Shown here: positions 32,023-42,919 of the stretch, in pieces
How positions within the stretch are numbered: position 1 is the first letter of the stretch
How the letters are laid out: each line of letters opens with the position of its first letter
From: Elephas maximus indicus
Taxonomy: Eukaryota; Chordata; Mammalia; Proboscidea; Elephantidae
Direction: 5' to 3'
Length of the DNA stretch: 64,000 nucleotides
Assembly (NCBI RefSeq): GCF_024166365.1
Contig: NC_064838.1
Span: 2,435,501-2,499,500 of the forward strand
The notes under the pieces: model-generated
Told to the model about the DNA's origin: nothing
Databases searched by the model: none
Seen by the model: the letters and a program-made list of their open reading frames with translations, nothing else
Position numbers and translations under genes: made by a program

Positions 32023-32694
32023 CTTAACCCCCTCCCCTACCAGCTGAGATGCTGCGTGTTTTTAGTGAGGGCGAGGGGCTTGGTGGGGGCTGGGTGGGGA
32101 CTGCTCACCATCTCTCTTTCCTGGCAGACCTACCTGCTCCGTCACTCAGCCCAGTCACCTGGGTTTTGTGGCTATTTCAGCTCACCCCCCATTAACCTGG
32201 AGACTATTTCTGCCTTTGCTGGGGAATTTGGGGGAGGAGCTACCAAATACTCCCTCCCCATAAGCAACCCTGTCCCCTGCGTTGGGAATGTTGTTCTCCC
32301 TCTGATCTCTCACAGAGCCCTGAGCAGCCCTCAGCACACTGAAGGGACCACAAGGACGTGATGAGAACCCAGGGGACTCTCCTGCTGATGTACTGATCCA
32401 GAACAAAGTCATCATGGAGGACATTTGGCTAATGAGGCTTTAGGGTCTTGTCAGTTCTCAGGAGTATCGAGGGGTTCACCAGCCTCGAAAGTATGAGCAC
32501 CCAGGCACAGGGCCCAGCACAGAGGCACATAGTGCCTGGCACTGAAAATCAGCCCTGGTCCACACTGCCACTCCAGTAAGGGACTGTGCAGAGCAGGGGT
32601 TAGGAGCTGAGGCTGTGATCACATACCTGGCTGTGCCACTGCCTGCGGGACCTCAGCAAGTGGTTTCACTTTCCATACCAGGGTCTTCTCACCT
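32023..32694. other. Low-copy DNA with a MIR trace
   Basis: A MIR-like segment lies at about 32590-32680 ('tcacatacctggctgtgcca', 'ctcagcaagtggtttcac'). The rest has no recognised gene or repeat. Confidence 0.45.
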
Positions 32695-32714
32695 ATTGCT
32701 GTTCTTAACTACCA

Positions 32715-33292
32715 TTGAGTCTGCCCCTGACTCATACATACATACATACATACATAGAGAGATTTATCTCAAGGAAATATCTCATGTGGTTGTGGAGGCT
32801 GGCAAGACCCAAATCCATGGATTAGGCATCAGGTTGGAGGCTTCTCCTGAATCACATGGTGGTAGGGGCTGCCAAGCCCAATTTGGCAGATTGGATGACA
32901 GGCCTCTGGCCCATGGGACTAGGGAAGCTGGCGAATCAGGTCAGACAGAAAGCTGATGGCTCACAGGGCTGCAGAAGCTGGTGAATCCCAGAATCAGCAA
33001 GTCAGACAGCAGGCTGCTGGCTGGAGTCCCAGTAACCAAAAGTCAGATGATGTTGAGACGGATGCAGGATCCAGAACAAGTAAGCTTTGCAAGAACATCT
33101 ATATATATTGGATGCAGGCCACAGCCCCAAGGAAACTCCTTTTTCAAATAATTGGCTACTCATATCATACCACAAAATGGAAGATGATTACATCAGATAA
33201 CAAAATGGAGAATGATTTCATCACTATATAACTGCCAAACCACTGAGAATCATGGCCCAGCCAAGTTGACACATAACATTAACCATCACAGT
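32715..33292 (-). mobile_element. ERVL-type LTR (3' LTR)
   Basis: Antisense LTR. Read on the minus strand it begins TGTGATGGTTAATGTTATGT and continues 'gtcaacttggctgggccat', as ERVL LTRs (MLT2 group) do. An AATAAA-type signal is not obvious. It abuts the internal remnant at 33293. A purine-rich stretch just upstream on the minus strand ('acaagggg') is a possible polypurine tract. Confidence 0.75.
32733..32756. repeat. (CATA)6 microsatellite
   Basis: A short tetranucleotide run at the distal end of the ERVL-type LTR. Confidence 0.9.
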
Positions 33293-34158
33293 CGACCCCT
33301 TGTCAACTTGGTATACATCTTAAATCATATATAACCTCTAAATAAAGACAATTATTAAGATCATACTTTCACCTAACATAATACAACAGCATGTGTATGA
33401 TAGAAAATGCACTAGCCCATTTACATCTTATATTACAAGTGAAGAAAACAAAACAAAATTTGCTATTTACATATACACATATGCATACCCACAAGTATAA
33501 TAAAACAAGGAAGAAATACTCATAACAATTACAGTCCTTGTTTCTGCAAGTGGTCACGTGGCCGCGACTGGTATTTAAAACTATCTTCTTCCACCACCCA
33601 TTCCATATTCCCTTTACCCTCAGCAAGAACCTCAGCTGGTCATGGTTCTTTGCCTGGTGAGGTTATCCAAACCTTCATTCCTGAATGGTCTGGGCCATTA
33701 GTCAAAAAAAAAAACCAAACCCACTGCTCATGTCAAAATTGAGTTGCTGTAGTTTTCCACTGAGTTTAATCGCAGGGCATGGTAGTACTAAGAGACGTCA
33801 TAAGGGGTCTCCTGTATTCCAGACCTACTCTCCTTTACCTCCATTGTGCAATACCAATCCAATTTCTCCTTAGTAATCATGATTGATCACACAAGCCAAT
33901 ATGGTAACTCCCTTCTTTGCCTATTGATCCAGAGGCATGAAGAACCCAAAGTGGCCAGGTGACATTCTTAACTTCCAGTTCAATGGAATCAATATTGCAT
34001 GTCCAGGTGTGATTATTAGTCCCTTTGGAATTAAGATCTCTAGATCCACAGAGCATAGGGTCGTGGGGACAGGAAGCAAAAATTTTGCAAGTGAGACACT
34101 AGGGATGATAGTGAGTGGTGCCACTCGCGTTTCCACCCCTTGGTATCTGGACCCGTGA
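33293..34158 (-). mobile_element. ERVL internal remnant with dUTPase
   Basis: An old endogenous-retrovirus fragment lying directly upstream of the LTR on the minus strand. It contains the dUTPase-like region described at 33640-34150 and a 3' non-coding stretch. Gag, protease and most of pol are absent. Placement of dUTPase near the 3' end without env is characteristic of ERVL. Confidence 0.75.
33640..34150 (-). pseudogene. ERVL dUTPase-like fragment
   Basis: The minus strand shows GLIITPGHAILIPLNWKL followed by MSPGHFGFFMPLDQ (33921-34136), then, past an in-frame stop near 33920, VTILACVINHDY and later LHNGGK and WNTGDPL. These are the landmarks of the dUTP pyrophosphatase domain in ERVL, an enzyme that removes dUTP to protect viral DNA. 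At least three stops and shifts break the frame, so it is a fossil. Identification comes from family knowledge. Confidence 0.75.
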
Positions 34159-34159
34159 A

Positions 34160-35240
34160 TCCTGGCTAGAGGAGAAACAGCACGTTATATTGGATGTTGG
34201 TTGAGAAAACATACGCCTCCTGGAAAACATTGCCCCAATCCTGAAAAGTATGGCCACCTAGCTGGTGACGTAATTGTGTCTTTTTATGCCGTGGCAAAGA
34301 ACTTGCCTGAATTATGTTGAAATGTTTGGTAGAAGGTAGAACTCATAAGTGATGAACTTGGATATCTGGCTGAGATTTCTAAGCAAAATCTTCAAGGGGC
34401 CACGTGGGTTCTCCTTTCTGCTTATAGTAAAGTGTGACAGGAAAGAGATGGACTTAAAAAGGAACTGTGCAAAATGAAAACAGAACTTAAAGATTTGGAA
34501 AATTCTGTTGTACAAACTAAGGACACGAGTTCACCAGGGATGTGGCTACATAATCTTTTGTTAACGAGATTCGGCCTGTGACTGATGGATCTAACCAACT
34601 ACCACAGCAGAAAACCCACCAGCTTAGACCAAAGAGGACAGAGAAAGGGCTAAAGGAAAGAATACTGTCTGCTTCTTGGGATTCTATAGTCAGGAAACAG
34701 GTTGAAGAAGCTACAAGTGTTGTCCTCCAAGAAAAAAAAGGACCATCCCTGGAGCAAGCTGGAGATCAGTTGAACAGCAGAACCCGGAGCAGGGCCTTTT
34801 CAGCTTCAAAGGGTGGGGCCATAGCCTCCTAGGTTTCAAAGAGTGAGATTTTCACCAACTTGGTTCCAGAGCGTGGGGCTGTTAAGGTTTGCCAGGGGGA
34901 TGGAGTCACCCAAAGCCAAGGGAGCACAGTTGCCATTCCTGTGGGTCTGGAAGGTGGAGCTGAAGCCCAGGGCCAAGGGGCCTCCACTCTGAATCTGGAA
35001 AGTGTGGCCAGTACCTAGACTCTGGAGGGCAGGGCCCTTGTATGAATGGTCTCAGAGAACAGAGATTATTTTCAAGACTTTAGAGTTAATGAAATGTGTT
35101 CTGCTAACTTGCTTGGTGCCTGTTATGCCTTCTTTCCCTCCAATTTCTCCCATTTGTAATGAAAACGTCTAGCTTGTACCTGCCTGTTGCACCATTGTGC
35201 CTTTGGAAGCAGATAACCTGTATTCTAGATTGGCCATGTG
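34160..35240 (+). mobile_element. MaLR internal region, probable
   Basis: Sense. 'atatctggctgagatttcta', 'gcttatagtaaagtgtgaca', 'ttggttccagagcgtgggg' and later 'tttctccctccaatttctc'-like and 'cccatttgtaatg' phrases follow the order of MLT1/THE1-type internal sequences. It is non-coding and eroded. Orientation is opposite to the ERVL remnant at its left, so the two are independent insertions. Confidence 0.5.
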
Positions 35241-35543
35241 ATCAATGTGGCTGCACAGGGTGCTGTGTTTAGAAGGACCCACGCTTGGTTCTATGTGCAG
35301 CATTTTCATTTTGCCCTGTGCCCTGAGAATCGTGTCCCTGGCCCAGACCTGGGGGCAGGATGATGGAAGCTCCATCCCTACGTGTGGAGGCCAAGCTTGC
35401 CTCGCCTCATCAGCTTTGCCCCGGTCATCGATGCCCCCAGGCCTCGGATGCCACCTCCAACCTCCAGCCAACTCTTTGCACCCCTTCGCCTGGGCTCCTT
35501 GTTCCCATGGGTTAGACACACAGGCATCTCCTGCATTGGTCTC

Positions 35544-35755
35544 CTGTTGTTGTTAGTTGCCATGGAGTCAATGCCAATCATGGGAACTCTGTGTGTGCAG
35601 AGTAGACCTGCTCCATAAGGTTTTCAAGGCTGTGACCTTTCAGAAGCAGTTTGCCAGGCCTTTCTTCCAAGGAACCTCTGGGTGGGGTTTGAGCTGCCAA
35701 TCTTTTGGTTAGTAGTTGAGCACTTAACCATTCGTGCCACCAAGGTACTCCATAT
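35544..35755 (-). mobile_element. AfroSINE, 'acccagagg' type
   Basis: Antisense. 'gttgttagttgccatggagt', 'tttgccaggcctttcttcc', 'tttggttagtagttgagcac', 'cgtgccaccaaggtactcc'. Confidence 0.88.
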
Positions 35756-36056
35756 TGGCCTCCTAGGGCTGCCATAACAAAGTACCACAAGCTGGGTGGC
35801 CTAAAACAACAGAAACTCATGGTCTCTCAGTTCCGGAGTCCAGAATCAAGGTGTCAGCAGGGTTGGTTCTCCCTGGAGGTTCTGAGGGAGACTCTGTCCC
35901 ATGCCTCTCTAGCTTCTGGTGGCTGCCAGCAATCCTGGGCATTCCAGGGCTTGGGAATTCATCACTCCAGTCTCTGCCTCTGTCTTCACATGGCTGCCTT
36001 CTCTCTGCGTCTCAAACTTCCTTCTCCTTTCTAAGGACACCAGTCACTGGAGTTGA

Positions 36057-36740
36057 GTCCATAGGTGGTGCAAATGGTTTGACTGCTGTATTACTCATCT
36101 AGCGCTGCTGTAACAGAAATACCACAAGCGGCTGGCTTTAATGAAGAGAAATTTACTCTCTCACAGTCTAATAGGCTACGAATCCAAATTCAGGGCGCCA
36201 GCTCCAGGGGGAGGCTTTCTCTCTCTGTTGGCTCTGAAGGAAGATCCTTGTCATCAATCTTCCCCCAGGTCCAAAGGACTCACTACTCTCTTGGCTCTTG
36301 CTTCTTGGTGGTATGAGGTCCCCCTTTCTCTCTACTCTCTTCTCTTTTATATCTCAAAAGAGATTGACTTAAAACACAATCTAATCTTGTAGATTGAGTC
36401 CTGCCTCATTAACATAATCGCCCCTAATCCCAATTTATTAACATCATAGGATTCACAACACAAAGGAAAATCACACAGATGGCAAAATGGTGGACAATCA
36501 CACAATACTGGAAATCATATCATAGACTAGCCAAGCTGACACACATTTTTGACACATTTCAATGCATGACAACTGCTAACCAAAAGGCTGGATGTTCAAG
36601 TCCACCCAGAGGCACCTCAGAAGAAAGGCCTATTTATCTACTTCCAGAAAATCAGCCACTGAAAATCAACACAGCTCTACTTTGACACACACGGGGTCAC
36701 CATTAGTGGATATTGACTAGATGGCAACTGGTTGGTTTTT
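36057..36740 (+). mobile_element. AfroSINE, middle layer of a nest
   Basis: Head at 36057-36086, rest at 36577-36740 ('ctgctaaccaaaaggctgga', 'agtccacccagaggcacc', 'gcaactggttggtttttg'). The LTR word tcactggagttga at its left recurs as tcattggagtta at 36741 on the right, the target duplication. Confidence 0.88.
36087..36571 (-). mobile_element. MaLR-like solo LTR, inner layer of a nest
   Basis: Antisense, 485 bp, from TGTATTACTCATCTAGC to 'tcaatgcatgaca'. Perfect 5-bp target duplication actgc at 36082-36086 and 36572-36576. It is the same subfamily as 22039-22547 and 38137-38626. As the innermost layer it is the youngest of the three insertions. Confidence 0.92.
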
Positions 36741-36888
36741 GTCATTGGAGTTAGGGCGTACCCTGAATCCAGATGATCTCATCTCAAGATCCTTACCTTA
36801 ATTACATCTACAAAGATGCTATTTCCAAGTAAGGTCACATGAACAGATGCAGGAGTTAGGACTTAGACATATCTTTTGGGGGGACACT

Positions 36889-37340
36889 GTTTGTATTCGT
36901 TTTCTAGTGCCACCATAACAAAGTACCACAAAGTGGGTGGCTTTAAACAACAGAAATTTATTATCTCACAATTCTGGAGACTAAACGTCCAAAATAAGGT
37001 GTCATCAGGGCCTTGGTCTCTCTAAAGGCTCTAGGGAAGATCCTTCTTTATCTCTCCTGGCTTCTGGTAGGGTCAGGCGTTCATTGGCTTGCAGCTACAC
37101 CATAACGCCAATCTCTGCTTCCATTGTCACAGGGCCTTTTCCCTCCATGCGTCTCTGTGTCTGTTCACTCTTATAAAAACACTGGTCATATTGGATTAGG
37201 ACCCTGCTCCAGTATGACCTCATGTTAATTTAACTGATAACATCTTCAAAGACCCTTTTTCTAAACAAGGTCTCATTCATAGGTAAGGGGTTAGATGTTC
37301 AATACACCTTTTGAGGGGACACAGTTCCATACATAACACC
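36889..37340 (-). mobile_element. MLT1-like MaLR LTR
   Basis: Antisense LTR. 'ttctagtgccaccataacaa', 'acaattctggagactaaac', 'atgacctcatgttaatttaa', 'ttttgaggggacacag', 'atacataaca'. It follows the previous LTR directly. Confidence 0.85.
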
Positions 37341-38131
37341 CCCTTTTCTTTCTCCCCCACATCTGTATCAACTCAAAGGCACTTGGTTCTGGAGAATGGA
37401 ATTAGAGAGTTGGAGAAATGACCCCTAGGTGAGCTTCTGCTTTCCCTGATACTACACCAGGCACTCTCACACATTATCTCAGAATCCTTGAAACCAGTGG
37501 CCCATTACACAGATGAGCCAGCTAAGGCACAGAAAGGCCAAGGAACCTCCAAATTACTGAGAGTGGAGCCGAGGCCAGGGTGAGTGGCAAGGGAGTGATG
37601 AGATAGAACAATAATCTGCCCTGTGCCTACCTGCTGTGTATGCATGTGAATGTTTGGGGGCAGTGGTGGGCCAGAAGAGAGGGGAAATGTCACTGAGACA
37701 GGAAATGCTCTGCTGCAGTAATGGCCAGGACTCCTCACCTCAGAGCTCTAGGCAAGAAGCCAGGGCTGCAAGTTTGAGCTCCAGAAGAGAAATGCCTCAC
37801 CTGGCTCTCTACCATCCCTGCAGACAACACTACAGGGCTTTGTGGAGTGCTCGGGAGTCTGGGTGACTCAGTGCCACCCATCCTTGCTGGAAAACAGGCA
37901 AACACACACCTTTCTGTGGGCAAGGACAGCATTAAAAGGATCTGGGAAGCCAGGGATTTGCCTAAACAATCACCTCAGGTGCCTGGAGGAAAGGAGTTCC
38001 CCCGGGAGTGGCTGGACTGGGAGAGGAGGTGGAGACGGGAAAGGAGGCAGTTCTCACAGGGAGAGAAAAAGAAGCCAAGAAACCTGGCAAAGAAAGGGCT
38101 GGATTTTGGTTTGGTTTGATTTTTTCTCTAC
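37341..38131. other. Low-copy DNA with a MIR fragment
   Basis: A MIR fragment lies at about 37430-37560 ('accaggcactctcacacatt', 'cccattacacagatgagcca'). The remainder is purine-rich near 38000-38110. Open frames reach 152 codons at 37842-38300 but run into the LTR and have no domain. Confidence 0.45.
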
Positions 38132-38136
38132 CCATT

Positions 38137-38626
38137 TGTCATGGAATGAATTGTGTCCCCCCAAAAATGTCACCTTGGTTGGGCCATGTGTGGTTGTCCT
38201 CCATTTTGTGATTTTCCTATGTGTTACAAACCATAATCTCTACCTGTGGTTAAAAGGATTAGGGTGGGATGTGACACTCTTGCTCAGGTCACATCCCTGA
38301 TCCAACGTAAAGGGAGTTTCCCTGAGGTGTGGCCTGTACCACATTTTATCTTGCAAGAGATACATAACAGTGGGAAAATCATACCACCAAGAAAGCAATG
38401 CCTGGAGCAGAGCCTGTCCTTTGGACCTGAGATTCTGGCACTGAGATGCTCCCAGACCAAGGGAAGGCTGATGACAAGGACCTTCTCCAGAGCCAAAAGA
38501 GAGAGAAAGCCTTCCCCTGGAGCTGGCACCGTGAAGTCCTACTGGACTGTGAGAGAATAGACTTCTCTTTGTTAAAGCCATCCACTTGTGGTATTTCTGT
38601 TATAGCAGCACTAGATGACTAAGACA
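38137..38626 (+). mobile_element. MaLR-like solo LTR with perfect TSD
   Basis: Sense, 490 bp, from TGTCATGGAATGAATTGTGT to 'ctagatgactaagaca'. The 5-mer ccatt at 38132-38136 repeats at 38627-38631. It is the cleanest member of the subfamily seen three times in this window. Confidence 0.95.
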
Positions 38627-38631
38627 CCATT

Positions 38632-39344
38632 CTTACATATGTAGATACCAGAGCACAGGTACAGGGAAATAAGCCACCTTGAAAAAAGAGGTAGGGACAG
38701 TGGGAATGGGAACAGGTAATGGAGGTCTTACAAGGGGAGACATGTGTGAAGTCAACACTCCAGGTAGAAGGCCAGCATTCTGAAGTGTGGGCTTTTTTTT
38801 CCTTCAAAGTTTTGGAAATTCCTTCGTCTCCTTGCATCGCCTCACCTTGACGTCTACCTTCTTCCAGGTGGATTCCGGCTCAGGTGGATATAGGAGTGTG
38901 TCCTTGATAAATAAGTCAAAGGTACCAATCTTTGCCCTTACTTCCTTGCCAGCCTCCTCCTCCTGCTGCACCATCTACCAGCTAACACCCCTCCTGTTTC
39001 CCAAGCGGGCCCTTGTCTGCTTTCTGGAGGGCAGCTCTGTGGGGTGGTTAAATGCACGGGATCTGGAATCAGACCTGGCTCTAACCCCAGCTCTTGTGGT
39101 CACTAGAGGTGCCCTCTGGCCCCTTTGTTGGCTTCTACTAAATGCTTAAGTTCCTTTGTCAGAGAAAGGCAGAGAATGTGTCTATCTCATAAGGTTATCG
39201 TAAGGCTCAAAGGAAACACACAGAGTGCTTGGCCCAGGGCCCTGGCACATAGCAAATGCCCCCCAGGGTGCTGGCCTGGTACCTGAAGTCTTGACTGCAC
39301 CTGTGCCTCCGCTGGTCAGACCACCCTCACTCTACGGCCAGTGT
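38632..39344. other. Low-copy DNA with a MIR element
   Basis: A long MIR lies at about 39045-39260: 'tgggatctggaatcagacc'-type core, 'aagttcctttgtcagagaa', 'tatctcataaggttatcgta', 'cctggcacatagcaaatgcc'. The part before it holds nothing recognised. Confidence 0.55.
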
Positions 39345-39600
39345 GGTTATTGTAGTTGCCATGGAGTCAGACGGACACGTGGTGACCCCATGCCCAACAG
39401 GATGGGACTGTTGTGATCCATGGGGCTTTCACTGGCTGACCTTTGGGAATAGGTTGCCAGGCCATTCTTCTGTCTTAGGTGGAAGCTCCAATGAAACCTG
39501 TTTAGCATCATAGCAACATGCATGAGGCTCACCTGCGGGGAATAAACCTGAGTCTCCCGCACGAAAGGTGAGAGTTCTACCACTGAACCACCACTGCCCA
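39345..39600 (-). mobile_element. tRNA-Gly-headed SINE (first of a row of five)
   Basis: Antisense. Tail 'gtagttgccatggagtcaga' at the left, head at the right: 'gagagttctaccactgaacc', 'agtctcccgcacgaaagg', the complement of a tRNA-Gly 5' half. Confidence 0.85.
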
Positions 39601-39611
39601 CTCGCGACCAG

Positions 39612-39782
39612 TAACCAGTAAAGAAAACCCACTGCCACCGGGGTGATTCCAACTCACAGCAACCCTACAGGACAAAGTAGAACTGCCCCCACAGGGTTTC
39701 CAAGGAGCAGCTGGTAGGATTCCAACTGCCACCAGGGCTTGGTTAGCAACCAAATGCTTAACCACTGTGCCACCAGGGCTCC
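39612..39782 (-). mobile_element. AfroSINE (second of five)
   Basis: Antisense short type: 'aaaacccactgccaccgggg', 'caaagtagaactgcccccac', 'ttaaccactgtgccaccagg'. It is preceded by 'gaccagtaaccagtaa'. Confidence 0.9.
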
Positions 39783-39791
39783 AGTGACCAG

Positions 39792-39957
39792 TAAACCAAA
39801 AAACAAATCCATTGCTTTTGAGTCAATTCCCACTCATGGCAACCCTTTGCACAGAGTAGAACTGGCCGCATAAGGTTTCCAAGGAGCGGCTACTGAATTC
39901 AAACTGCCGACCTTTCGCTTAGCAGCCAAACTCAGCCACTGCACCACCAGGGCTCCC
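39792..39957 (-). mobile_element. AfroSINE (third of five)
   Basis: Antisense short type: 'aacaaatccattgcttttga', 'acctttcgcttagcagccaa', 'ccactgcaccaccagggctc'. It is preceded by 'gtgaccagtaaac'. Confidence 0.9.
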
Positions 39958-39961
39958 AAAG

Positions 39962-40123
39962 ACCAATAAAACCTGTTGCCGTCAAGTCGATTCCGACTCA
40001 CAGCAACCCTTTAGGACAGAGTAGAACTGCCCCATAGAGTTTCCAAGGAGTGCCTGGTACACTTGAACTGCCAACCTTTTGGTTAGCAGCCGTAGCTCTT
40101 AACCACTACACTACCAGGGTTTC
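39962..40123 (-). mobile_element. AfroSINE (fourth of five)
   Basis: Antisense short type: 'cctgttgccgtcaagtcgat', 'tttggttagcagccgtagct', 'cactacactaccagggtttc'. It is preceded by 'agaccaataaa'. Confidence 0.9.
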
Positions 40124-40129
40124 CCAATG

Positions 40130-40300
40130 ACCAGTACCCAAAAAACCAAATCCACCGCCATCGAGTCAATTCAGACTCATAGTGACCCTATGACAGAGTA
40201 GAACTACCCCATAGGGTTTTCAAGGAGCACCTGGTAGATTCAAACTGCTGACTTTTTGGTTAGCGTCCAAGCTCTTAACCACTGCGCCATCAGGGCTCCC
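40130..40300 (-). mobile_element. AfroSINE (fifth of five)
   Basis: Antisense short type: 'accaaatccaccgccatcga', 'tagaactaccccatagggtt', 'ccactgcgccatcagggctc'. It is preceded by 'atgaccagtaccc' and followed by 'actagtagg', a possible last target remnant. Confidence 0.9.
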
Positions 40301-41959
40301 ACTAGTAGGAAGGTTTAAATGTGTGTGGATGTTGCAGTCCGACTTGTCACCAAATTGAGATCTGGTAAGAATCACTCTTCCAGTCCTAAGAAGAAGAGTG
40401 GTGGTCAGGGTAGGGAGAGATCAGGAGGAGGAAATCTGGGCAAAATCCAAGGTATTGCTCTAGTGCAGAGAGGGCTGAGGGAACCCTGGGGCCATTCTGG
40501 CCCCACAGGAATGTTAAGGTTAGAAGCAGCGGATGCCCAGTGGGAGGTGGTGTGGGAGGGGACATGCAGGAGCCCCGCTGAACCCTGTGGCAGAGCAGAA
40601 GCTACCACCTGGCTTGGGGAGCCCTGGAGTCCCTGCTATAGAGAAATAGACACCAAGGGGCTGCCTCAGGAAGCCGCCAAGTGCTCAGTTGACCTGACTC
40701 AGCCCCCCAGTTGGTAAGGCCTGGGACATTTGGGTTTATGTAGTGGCTCTGCGTTCCTACGTCTACTTCACACCTGACAGGCATGGCCCAGTCCATCTCT
40801 TCCCTCTGCAAAGCCAGGCTGAAATTCACTGGCCTTGTCATTCCTGTAGAAGGCACACCAGCCATGACCACTGGGCATCTCAGGTGTTGTCTGGTGCAAG
40901 AGGACCTGGGCACAGGTGAAAGAGCTGGGAGCCAGGTGTCTGGCTCTGGGCATATGCTCTCCACCCCCAACCTTTCCTGCTCAGGGAGATTGTCCTCCAC
41001 TCACAGCCCTCCAGTGGCAGCCCTGCCTGGCGCTCAGGCAGAAAGCCGTCCAGCAGGCTATATGTGCCAGGTGAGGTCATGCTGGCATGCCCCCGGGGCC
41101 ACCCACATCTCTGGGAAGGTCTGCTCTTGGTCGTGCACACCCTTGTCCTCAGCGTCTCTCCATTCCCCTCCCCAGCTCCTTCTGTCACACTCCAGGAAGA
41201 AAGGCCCTCGGATTGCCGGAGGTCAGTCATTAGAGCTTTGGGGTGACAGGAGAGCCCTCAATTCCCCTCAGACCTCCTCTCCCAGGTTACCTCACCCTAC
41301 TCACCTTACTCATCCATATGTAAGGTAAGGAAATGACAGGTACTCAGTGTGGAACTTCCAGCATAATGTAAAGCCTTGATTCCATTTAGGTTTGGGTTTG
41401 TCAGCCAGACAGTACTTTCCCAATTTCTAATTGAATCCCCATAGTAATCTGGGGGTTGACACTGACTCCTACTCCAACTTCCTGGTCTCTGGGTGATTGA
41501 CAGGGTTGAGGCGCACCCAACCCTGACTTGTGGGGACTGCCCGTATGGTTCTAGACCCACACAAATGCAGTCATGAAATTTAAAAGCCAATACCCCCCAA
41601 AAGCAAAAACATTGACCATGTTGTGCAGTGACCTATGTCTTATAAAATGGTATTTCCTGTTCCTGTTCTCTGTAGTGAGAAAAGATGAACAAGTCAGAGT
41701 AGGGGAAACCCATGAAGAGCCTAGTGATGGAGAAAGTGCCACTCCGCATAGGATTGATCTTCCTTTCCACAGGTAACCCTTGCCTGGGGTTGTCACCAGC
41801 CTGGGGTACAAAATAACATCTCATTTATTTGAATATTCAACCCATAATGATTTGGGCCTCCAAGCTGCCTAAAGTGGCAGGAATTGCAGTCTTCCTTTAG
41901 GGGCTTCCATCCCATATAATTTCTTGGAACCCTATGGAATACTTAAAAAAAAAAAAAGT
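40301..41959. other. Low-copy DNA, nothing recognised
   Basis: Moderate-to-high GC to about 41300, then AT-richer. Open frames up to 181 codons (40783-41328, plus) overlap a 132-codon and a 116-codon frame on the other strand, with no recognisable domain and no supporting splice context. A 12-base A-run is at 41946-41957. Confidence 0.45.
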
Positions 41960-42125
41960 TGATACCTGTGTGTCAGACTAGAACTATGCTCCAAGGGTTT
42001 TCAGTAGCTGATTTTTCTGACGTAGTTCACCAGGCCTTTATTTCAAGGCATCTCTGGGTAGACTTGAACTTCCAACCTTTCGGCTAGTAGTCAAACATGT
42101 TTACTGTTTGCACCACCCATGGACT
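41960..42125 (-). mobile_element. AfroSINE, 'acccagagg' type
   Basis: Antisense. 'actagaactatgctccaagg', 'ccaggcctttatttcaaggc', 'tttcggctagtagtcaaaca', 'gtttgcaccacccatggac'. Confidence 0.85.
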
Positions 42126-42919
42126 CTCTGAGATACTTACCCATACCTGAATCTATCCTGATTTCTGCTTGTCACTTCCACCCTCCATCCATCCATCCAC
42201 ACTGGACTGCTGCTGCACCCGAACTCCCAGACCCCTTGCCTGCTCACTGTCGACTTCTCCAGGCCACTTGTACCTCTGTGAGGTTCCCGTGAGTAAGGTC
42301 ATAGTCCTCTGCCCTGTTCCAAAGTAAGGGTAGAAAGAGTCAGGGCGTGTGATGTTAAAGAACACAATAATGGAGACACCAACGGCCCAGGCTAACTCCA
42401 GATTCGAGAAAAACATGCCTCAACTTCTTCAATGGCACATGTTAGCTGCTTATGCCCCCATTTGACATCACTGAGAATACAGAACACTGAAAATCTCAGT
42501 CTGCACTATCAGGTGATATCATCATTTTTTCCCATGAATAATAGATGGTGTTCACTTTTCTTCTGTCGAACTGAAGGACTTGTCCTGGAGTCTGTTTCAG
42601 ATGTAATTGAATGCTTCTTCCCAAATAACAAAAACTGCCAGTAATCTCTATCTAAAATAAAAATATGTCAAGATTATCTTTCTTGGGGACCCTGAATATG
42701 CACATCTAATGTGGACTGCTATCACAAGCCAGCCACTTATCAATCCTTTACAGAGTGAGGAAATCAGCAGGACAGAGGTTAGGATCCAATCAATATATGC
42801 ACAAAGAAATAAGAAGTTGTTTGGGGATGAACACCAGCTTTGGAAAAACGATATGTGCGGGAGACTTTGCCTTCTGCACATGCAGTTCCTCCCCTTGACT
42901 TGAGGTGACCAGTATGTTT
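42126..42919. other. Low-copy DNA, nothing recognised
   Basis: Contains a short (ATCC)n run at 42185-42200. No exon or repeat family is recognised. Confidence 0.4.

Larger units (their letters stand above)
35757..36880 (-). mobile_element. MLT1-like LTR, outermost layer of a nest
   Basis: Antisense LTR in two pieces: 35757-36056 ('taacaaagtaccacaagctg', 'gctgccagcaatcctgggc', 'gacaccagtcactggagtt') and 36741-36880 ('ctcatctcaagatccttacc', 'atttccaagtaaggtcacat'). The gap holds a SINE, which itself holds another LTR. Confidence 0.9.

Noticed and set aside
36087-36571. Possible protein-coding frame of 83 codons (36141-36392).
   Set aside because: It lies within a solo LTR with a perfect TSD; the frame is incidental.
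40783-41328. A 181-codon plus frame in GC-rich DNA.
   Set aside because: A 132-codon and a 116-codon frame run on the other strand in the same place. There is no recognisable domain, homopolymer-free splice context or codon signal to choose between them.
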